A stretch of DNA of 10,110 nucleotides from Oscillospiraceae bacterium. GTDB lineage: Bacteria; Bacillota; Clostridia; Oscillospirales; Oscillospiraceae. This document shows positions 6,658 through 10,110 of the stretch, piece by piece. The translations under genes were made by a program, and so were the position numbers. Location: the NCBI GenBank assembly GCA_017409645.1, contig JAFQSI010000144.1, forward strand, positions 1 through 10,110. Reading direction: 5' to 3'. Under the pieces are notes generated by a model. The model saw only the letters and a program-made list of their open reading frames with translations. It had not been told where the DNA came from and searched no databases. How positions within the stretch are numbered: the stretch's first letter is position 1; each line of letters begins with the position of its first letter.

Positions 6658-6681
6658 AGCTTCTCCCCGAGGGGAGAAGCT
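6658..6681. repeat. 11-bp perfect hairpin, directly abutting the previous one
   Basis: Arms 6658-6668 and 6671-6681 (AGCTTCTCCCC and its complement) enclose GA. It starts at the base after the preceding hairpin ends. The CTCAGCG that follows is reminiscent of TGTCAGCG after the first hairpin of the 5463-5579 repeat, so it may be a remnant of that family. Confidence 0.7.
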
Positions 6682-6701
6682 CAGCGTTTCGGCAAAGACC
6701 A

Positions 6702-6838
6702 GTAGGGGAGGGTCATGACCCTCCCGCAGATTTTGCGGAGCAGAATCTGTTCGCCGTCAGGCGAAAAACAGACTGATTTCCCTTCGGGAAATCCGAAAAA
6801 CTGCATTTTTCGGCGGGCGGGTCATGACCCGCCCCTAC
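6702..6838 (-). mobile_element. Multi-hairpin MITE-like element, copy A (137 bp)
   Basis: The ends are GTAGGGG and CCCCTAC, each attached to a perfect 20-bp palindrome with a GGGTCATGACCC core (6706-6725 and 6815-6834). Between them the sequence is almost entirely stems: 6727-6749 (10-bp arms, one G-T), 6750-6765 (6-bp arms TTCGCC), 6775-6793 (8-bp arms GATTTCCC) and 6793-6813 (8-bp arms CCGAAAAA). It is the inverted copy of the element at 8390-8525, and minus is assigned relative to that copy. It encodes no protein. It sits between two convergent genes in the 349-bp gene-free stretch 6572-6920. No target-site duplication is obvious. The element could move only with a transposase supplied elsewhere. 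Confidence 0.8.
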
Positions 6839-6920
6839 AGGGAATACCCAGCATGGGGTTCTTTGGCTGATGCGGGTGACCGCCGTCAGGCGGCGTACGC
6901 ACTGATTCTCAGAAGACCCG

Positions 6921-7319
6921 TCACATCGTCCCCAGCAGCTCCAGCAGCAGCCGGCAGTGCTTCTGCTGCTCCCGCAGCAGGACGGCGAAGACGGGCCCCA
7001 GCTCCTCCTCCCGGCTCAGCCGGGTCAGCTCCGCAAGGAGCCCCCGCTCCTCGTCAAAGCAGGCGGCCAAATCCTGGCTTGTCTCGCCCACCCTGGGACA
7101 GGCGGCCCCCTGGCCGGTCCGGATCCGCAGCAGCCCCCGCAGGCAGGCGATCTGGCTCTCCTTCTGCTCCAGCAGCAGCCGCCATTTTCCGCCCCGGCGG
7201 CTCATCTGGCGGTATACGGCCCGGAGCCGGGCCTGCCGGACCAGGAGCCGGCGCAGATCTTCCGTCTGGTCTGTCCCCCGGACCCGCTGCCAGATGCGGC
7301 TCTCGTTCAGTTCCTCCAT
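6921..7319 (-). CDS. Small helical protein, possibly a degenerate ferritin-like fold, 132 aa
   Basis: No family is firmly recognised. The protein appears all-helical, with two similar-looking helix pairs: about residues 20-65 (LRRLLVRQARLRAVYRQM, then LLLEQKESQIACLRGLL) and about 80-130 (DEERGLLAELTRLSREEE, then LLREQQKHCRLLLELL). This spacing, with Y in the first helix and E/Q/H clusters in the second and fourth, recalls ferritin-like or rubrerythrin-like proteins. The usual E...ExxH metal ligands are incomplete, so metal binding is doubtful. A start at 7319 (ATG) is preferred because AAAGGGG lies about 8 nt upstream; the frame could extend to 7376 but without such a site. It is divergent from holB, and the intervening 110 bp holds the holB promoter. 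No terminator is evident beyond the stop; hairpins and repeat copy A follow. Confidence 0.65.
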   Translation of the reverse strand: MEELNESRIWQRVRGTDQTEDLRRLLVRQARLRAVYRQMSRRGGKWRLLLEQKESQIACLRGLLRIRTGQGAACPRVGETSQDLAACFDEERGLLAELTRLSREEELGPVFAVLLREQQKHCRLLLELLGTM

Positions 7320-7389
7320 CGGATCAACCCCTTTCCCCAAAGGATATGCGCCATTTCCAGAAAAAAGAGATAGCATCTTGAGAAAAATA

Positions 7390-7398
7390 TGTTATAAT
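7390..7398 (+). promoter_or_regulatory. Extended -10 promoter for holB-ricT
   Basis: TGTTATAAT is a perfect extended -10 element. No good -35 box is seen at the usual distance, which fits extended -10 promoters. It lies about 32 bp before the holB ATG, whose ribosome site is AAAGGAGGG (7416-7424). Confidence 0.75.
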
Positions 7399-7429
7399 AA
7401 AAGGCAGTCAACATCAAAGGAGGGATTCG

Positions 7430-8380
7430 ATGGGCTTTGACGCTCTGCTGGGCAACGAGCAGCTGAAGGAAAACTTAAGCGCCGCCCGGCGCAAGGGCCG
7501 TCTTTCCCACTTCTACCTCCTGTCCGGACCACGGGGATCGGGAAAGCACACCCTGGCGGGCCTGATCGCAGCGGCCATGCTCTGCGCCGAGCCCGATGGC
7601 CCCTGCGGGGTCTGCCGGTCCTGCCGGAAGGTCCTCGGCGGCAGCCATCCGGACTATATCACCGTCGATGCGCCGGATAAAAAGATCATCCCCGTCCAGC
7701 TGGTCCGGGACATCCGGGCCGATGTGTACATCAAGCCCAACGAGGGCGCGCGGAAGATCTACCTCTTCCCCCGGGCCCAGGATCTGAACACCGAGGGTCA
7801 GAACACCCTGCTGAAGATCCTGGAGGAGCCGCCCAGCTACGGCGTGTTCCTGCTGCTGACGGACAATCCCGAAAAGCTGCTGCCCACGGTGCGCTCGCGC
7901 TGCGTGGAGCTGAAGCTCCGGGCACTGCCGGAGGAGCTGCTCCGGACCCGGCTCCGGGCCGAATTTCCGGAGGCCGACGGCGGCATGCTGGAATCGGCCA
8001 TCCGCCGCAGCGGCGGCTATCTGGGCCAGGCCCGGGAGCTGCTGTCCGGCGGGGGACTGAGCGAGCAGGCGAAGCGCTTCGCCGCCGCCTTTGCCGCCCG
8101 GGACGTCTTCGCCCTGCAGCAGCTGCTGACCCCCATGGAAAAATGGAAGCGGGACGCCCTGATCCCCGCGCTGCTGGAATGGCTGGAGCTGCTGGAGCAG
8201 GCTCTGCTGGTCCGCAGCGGTCTGACCGCCGTCACCAGCCAGGCCGCCGCCATCGGCGCAGCCCGGGACCCCAGGGACCTGATGCGCTGCTGCCAGTCCC
8301 TGAAAAAAGCCATGGAATACGCCCAGGCCAACGTCTCCTGCGCAGCCGTCTGCGGATGGCTGACATGGGAACTGCGCTGA
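7430..8380 (+). CDS. holB: DNA polymerase III delta' subunit (clamp loader)
   Basis: The 316-residue protein belongs to the AAA+ clamp-loader family, which opens the beta sliding clamp and places it on primed DNA. Visible are the N-terminal LLGNEQLKENL segment; a Walker A-like GPRGSGKHT (33-41); zinc-binding cysteines C52, C59, C62 and C65 in the CGVCRSC region; a Walker B-region stretch YLFPRAQDLN (111-120); LLKILEEPPSYGVFLLLT (127-144), strongly conserved in delta' and DnaX; and the SRC sensor/arginine-finger motif (156-158). The C-terminal helical part (about 205-316) is weakly conserved, as usual. The zinc cysteines and size also occur in DnaX, but DnaX is longer, and the ricT neighbour supports holB. 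The start at 7430 has AAAGGAGGG 5 nt upstream. It is the first gene of a unit with ricT, but repeat copy B lies between them. Confidence 0.93.
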   Translation: MGFDALLGNEQLKENLSAARRKGRLSHFYLLSGPRGSGKHTLAGLIAAAMLCAEPDGPCGVCRSCRKVLGGSHPDYITVDAPDKKIIPVQLVRDIRADVYIKPNEGARKIYLFPRAQDLNTEGQNTLLKILEEPPSYGVFLLLTDNPEKLLPTVRSRCVELKLRALPEELLRTRLRAEFPEADGGMLESAIRRSGGYLGQARELLSGGGLSEQAKRFAAAFAARDVFALQQLLTPMEKWKRDALIPALLEWLELLEQALLVRSGLTAVTSQAAAIGAARDPRDLMRCCQSLKKAMEYAQANVSCAAVCGWLTWELR

Positions 8381-8389
8381 ACTGCATCT

Positions 8390-8525
8390 GTAGGGGAGGG
8401 TCATGACCCTCCCGCCGAAAATCTATGATTTTCGGATTTCCCGAAGGGAAATCATCCGTTTTTCGCCTGTCGGCGAAGCACTTTTGCAGCGCAAAAGTGC
8501 CGGGAGGGTCATGACCCTCCCCTAC
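8390..8525 (+). mobile_element. Multi-hairpin MITE-like element, copy B (136 bp), inside the holB-ricT operon
   Basis: The ends are GTAGGGG and CCCCTAC, with perfect 20-bp palindromes at 8394-8413 and 8502-8521 (core GGGTCATGACCC). Four more hairpins fill the interior: 8415-8435 (9-bp arms CCGAAAATC), 8435-8453 (8-bp arms GATTTCCC), 8462-8477 (6-bp arms TTCGCC) and 8478-8500 (10-bp arms GCACTTTTGC). The order is that of copy A (6702-6838) read from the other strand, and the lengths differ by one base in a linker. It starts 10 bp after the holB stop and ends 39 bp before the ricT start, so it should be transcribed as part of the operon mRNA. No long T-tract directly follows the last stem. Confidence 0.82.
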
Positions 8526-8564
8526 GATATCGATTTTTTACCGTTACGATATAAGGAGAAAAGC

Positions 8565-9926
8565 ATGGAAGAAATCATTCAGACCCCCGAAGAGGAGGTC
8601 ATGGAACTGCCCGCTCCTGAGCGTCAGGAGCCGGAATATGTGGAGGTCGTGGACGTCCAGTTCCGGCCCGGGCAGAAGGTCTATTATTTCGACCCCGCCG
8701 GGATGGAGATCCGGCAGTACGACCACCTGATCATCGACACCGCCCGGGGCCCCGAGTACGGCATCTGCTCCGGCGGCAACCATAAGATCCCCGCCAAGGA
8801 TGTGGTGGCCCCCCTGCGGCCCTGTCTCCGCTTCGCCACCGAGGCCGACGAGCGCCAGATGATCGAGATGCGCAACAAGGAGAAGAAGGCCTACCAGGTC
8901 TGCCTGCAGAAGATCGCCGACCATAAGCTGGACATGCAGCTGGTGTCCGCGGAGTATTCCTTCGACGGCAGCAAGATCCTCTTTTTCTTCACCGCCGACG
9001 AGCGGGTGGATTTCCGGGAGCTGGTCAAGAATCTGGCCTCCATTTTCCACACCCGCATCGAGCTGCGCCAGATCGGCGTGCGGGACAAGGCCAAGATGAT
9101 CGGCGGCCTGGGCATCTGCGGACGGCCCTTCTGCTGCGCCAGCTTCCTGGAGGAGTTCCAGCCCGTGTCCATCAAGATGGCCAAGACCCAGAACCTCAGC
9201 CTGAACCCCACCAAGATCTCCGGCACCTGCGGACGGCTCATGTGCTGCCTGAAGTACGAGCAGGAGGCCTACGAGGATCTGATCAAGACCGCCCCCAAGA
9301 ATGATTCCTTCGTCGACACCCCCGACGGCCGGGGCACCGTCGTCGATGTGAACCTGCTGCGCCAGAGCGTCAAGGTCCGGATGGAAAACAGCCCTGAGAC
9401 CGTGGGCTGCTACAAAAACTGCGACATCTGCGTCCTGCGCAGCGGCAAGGCCAAGAAGAACGATCCCCCCATCCCCGCGGATCTGGCTCCCATCTCCGGC
9501 TCCGGCAAGAAGCCCCGGAGGACCGAGGAACAGAAGGAATCCGCCTTCCTGGAGCCCGTCAAGTTCCGCTACTCCACCGAGAGCCTGGTGGAGGAGCAGC
9601 CCATTGCCCCTGCGTCCGAGAAGGAGGAGGTGCGCGAGGAGCCGAAGCAGCGCCGCAATCGCCCCAACCGTCCCCGGAAGCCCCGCACCGAGGACCAGCC
9701 CAAAGCAGACGCCGCCCCCAAACACGAAAAGCAGGACAAGCCCCGTCCCCCCCGGAAGCCCCGCCCGGAGCGTAAAAACGGCGAGACGGAGCAGCCCGGC
9801 CAGCCGAAGGCAGAAGCCGCCCCCAGGACAGAGGAGGCCCCGGAGAAGGCCCGCCGCCGCAAGCCCTACTACCACAACCGCCGCCGCAGACCCAAGGGAG
9901 ACGGCGGAGCCCCCGCAGGAGAATAA
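8565..9926 (+). CDS. ricT: RicT (YaaT/PSP1) iron-sulfur regulatory protein with a long basic tail
   Basis: In Bacillus subtilis RicT joins RicA and RicF in a cytosolic Fe-S-cluster complex that directs RNase Y-dependent maturation of polycistronic mRNAs. Here the PSP1-type core spans about residues 25-300. It contains MIGGLGICGRPFCCASF (178-194) and GTCGRLMCC (220-228), giving two C-x4-C-C clusters (C185/C190/C191 and C222/C227/C228) that match the conserved cluster-ligand region. Further cysteines lie at 282, 286 and 289. After about residue 300 comes a roughly 150-residue disordered tail rich in K, R, P and E. The whole is 453 residues against about 275 for the B. subtilis protein. The start at 8565 has AAGGAG 6 nt upstream; the frame is open to 8403, but that part is repeat copy B. 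A strong terminator follows. The partners RicA and RicF are not in the window. Confidence 0.93.
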   Translation: MEEIIQTPEEEVMELPAPERQEPEYVEVVDVQFRPGQKVYYFDPAGMEIRQYDHLIIDTARGPEYGICSGGNHKIPAKDVVAPLRPCLRFATEADERQMIEMRNKEKKAYQVCLQKIADHKLDMQLVSAEYSFDGSKILFFFTADERVDFRELVKNLASIFHTRIELRQIGVRDKAKMIGGLGICGRPFCCASFLEEFQPVSIKMAKTQNLSLNPTKISGTCGRLMCCLKYEQEAYEDLIKTAPKNDSFVDTPDGRGTVVDVNLLRQSVKVRMENSPETVGCYKNCDICVLRSGKAKKNDPPIPADLAPISGSGKKPRRTEEQKESAFLEPVKFRYSTESLVEEQPIAPASEKEEVREEPKQRRNRPNRPRKPRTEDQPKADAAPKHEKQDKPRPPRKPRPERKNGETEQPGQPKAEAAPRTEEAPEKARRRKPYYHNRRRRPKGDGGAPAGE

Positions 9927-9937
9927 TTTTGCTTCCT

Positions 9938-9972
9938 TCGCCCCGTTTCCGGTGGAAACGGGGCGATTTTTT
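9938..9972 (+). terminator. Intrinsic terminator of the holB-ricT unit
   Basis: A 13-bp perfect stem (9938-9950 with 9954-9966, arms TCGCCCCGTTTCC) has a 3-nt loop and is followed by six T. It starts 11 bp after the ricT stop codon. Confidence 0.95.
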
Positions 9973-10004
9973 GCGGTATTCTCAAAAATTAGCCGAAATA
10001 AACA

Positions 10005-10033
10005 TTGTCTTCTCTCTCAGAAAATGGTATTCT
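10005..10033 (+). promoter_or_regulatory. Promoter of the gene starting at 10073
   Basis: TTGTCT (10005-10010) and TATTCT (10028-10033) are spaced 17 bp apart. TG at 10025-10026 makes an extended -10. It lies 39 bp before the ATG. Confidence 0.65.
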
Positions 10034-10072
10034 TATACCGATCACCGAAACGCGGTACAAGGAGGAACACAC

Positions 10073-10110
10073 ATGTATAAACGAGCATTTTCCCTGCTGC
10101 TGGCTGTGAC
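10073..10110 (+). CDS. Start of a probably exported protein, cut by window end
   Basis: Only twelve codons are present, reading MYKRAFSLLLAV. A positive N-terminus followed by a hydrophobic run suggests a signal peptide or lipoprotein leader. GGAGG (10061-10065) is 7 nt before the ATG, and a promoter precedes it, so a real gene start is likely. Nothing can be said of its function. Confidence 0.7.
   Translation, partial: MYKRAFSLLLAV

Noticed and set aside
6690..6850. Target-site duplication flanking repeat copy A (and likewise copy B)
   Set aside because: Flanks AGACCA/AGGGAA (copy A) and GCATCT/GATATC (copy B) show no convincing direct repeat.
6702..8525. CRISPR array
   Set aside because: Only two large copies exist, in opposite orientation, 1.7 kb apart with genes between them. 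There are no regular spacers.
8403..8564. N-terminal extension of RicT by 54 codons
   Set aside because: The extension is translation of repeat copy B. The ATG at 8565 has a proper ribosome site and fits the family start.
8526..8564. Independent ricT promoter or terminator after repeat copy B
   Set aside because: TACGATAT occurs twice and there is a six-T run, but the run is about 13 bp from the last stem and no -35/-10 pair with proper spacing is convincing.
8544..9875. 443-codon minus-strand open frame antisense to ricT
   Set aside because: It has G/L/V-rich shadow composition and no plausible start context. RicT on the plus strand carries conserved cysteine motifs.

Overview
The window is a GC-rich, densely coded chromosomal segment. 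It most likely comes from a Clostridia-class Firmicute of the Oscillospiraceae/Ruminococcaceae type. The grounds are strong AGGAGG-type ribosome binding sites, sigma-A-like promoters, a single-chain bacterial glycyl-tRNA synthetase, and the Firmicute pair holB-ricT. No rRNA, tRNA, CRISPR array, integrase or transposase gene was seen.

Layout, left to right. Positions 2-640 (+) hold the C-terminal three quarters of a DegV-family lipid-binding protein, followed by a very strong hairpin. A MATE efflux transporter (894-2264, +) ends at a good intrinsic terminator. A small divergon follows: an Xre-type repressor (2379-2600, -) and a 79-residue unknown protein (2694-2933, +). Between them lie two mirror-image 15-bp operator-like sites that bracket and fill a promoter. 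A bidirectional terminator (2928-2964) separates this from glycyl-tRNA synthetase (2972-4399, -), which has its own near-consensus promoter. Upstream of that, on the same strand, is a PlsC-type acyltransferase with a GTG start (4592-5425, -). A hairpin-rich repeat (about 5463-5579) lies between it and a divergent eight-helix membrane protein of unknown function (5720-6571, +). A 349-bp gene-free stretch (6572-6920) is packed with hairpins. A small helical protein follows (6921-7319, -), perhaps a degenerate ferritin-like fold. It is divergent from holB, the DNA polymerase III delta' subunit (7430-8380, +), which is followed by ricT (8565-9926, +), an iron-sulfur-cluster protein of the RNase Y specificity complex. 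A terminator then precedes the first 12 codons of a probably exported protein (10073 onward).

The genes are mostly housekeeping: translation (GlyRS), replication (delta'), mRNA maturation (RicT) and phospholipid synthesis (PlsC-like, perhaps connected with fatty-acid-binding DegV). The noncoding DNA is the unusual part. Two elements of 137 and 136 bp (6702-6838 and 8390-8525) are inverted copies of one another. Each is almost entirely a string of six hairpins, bounded by palindromes with a GGGTCATGACCC core. Where the copies differ in a stem, both strands of the stem usually changed together. One copy lies between convergent genes; the other lies inside the holB-ricT operon. A second, different palindromic repeat and several U-tract-less hairpins occupy other intergenic gaps.

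Limits: no database search was possible. Family names rest on recognised motifs, and the functions of three small or membrane proteins are unknown.
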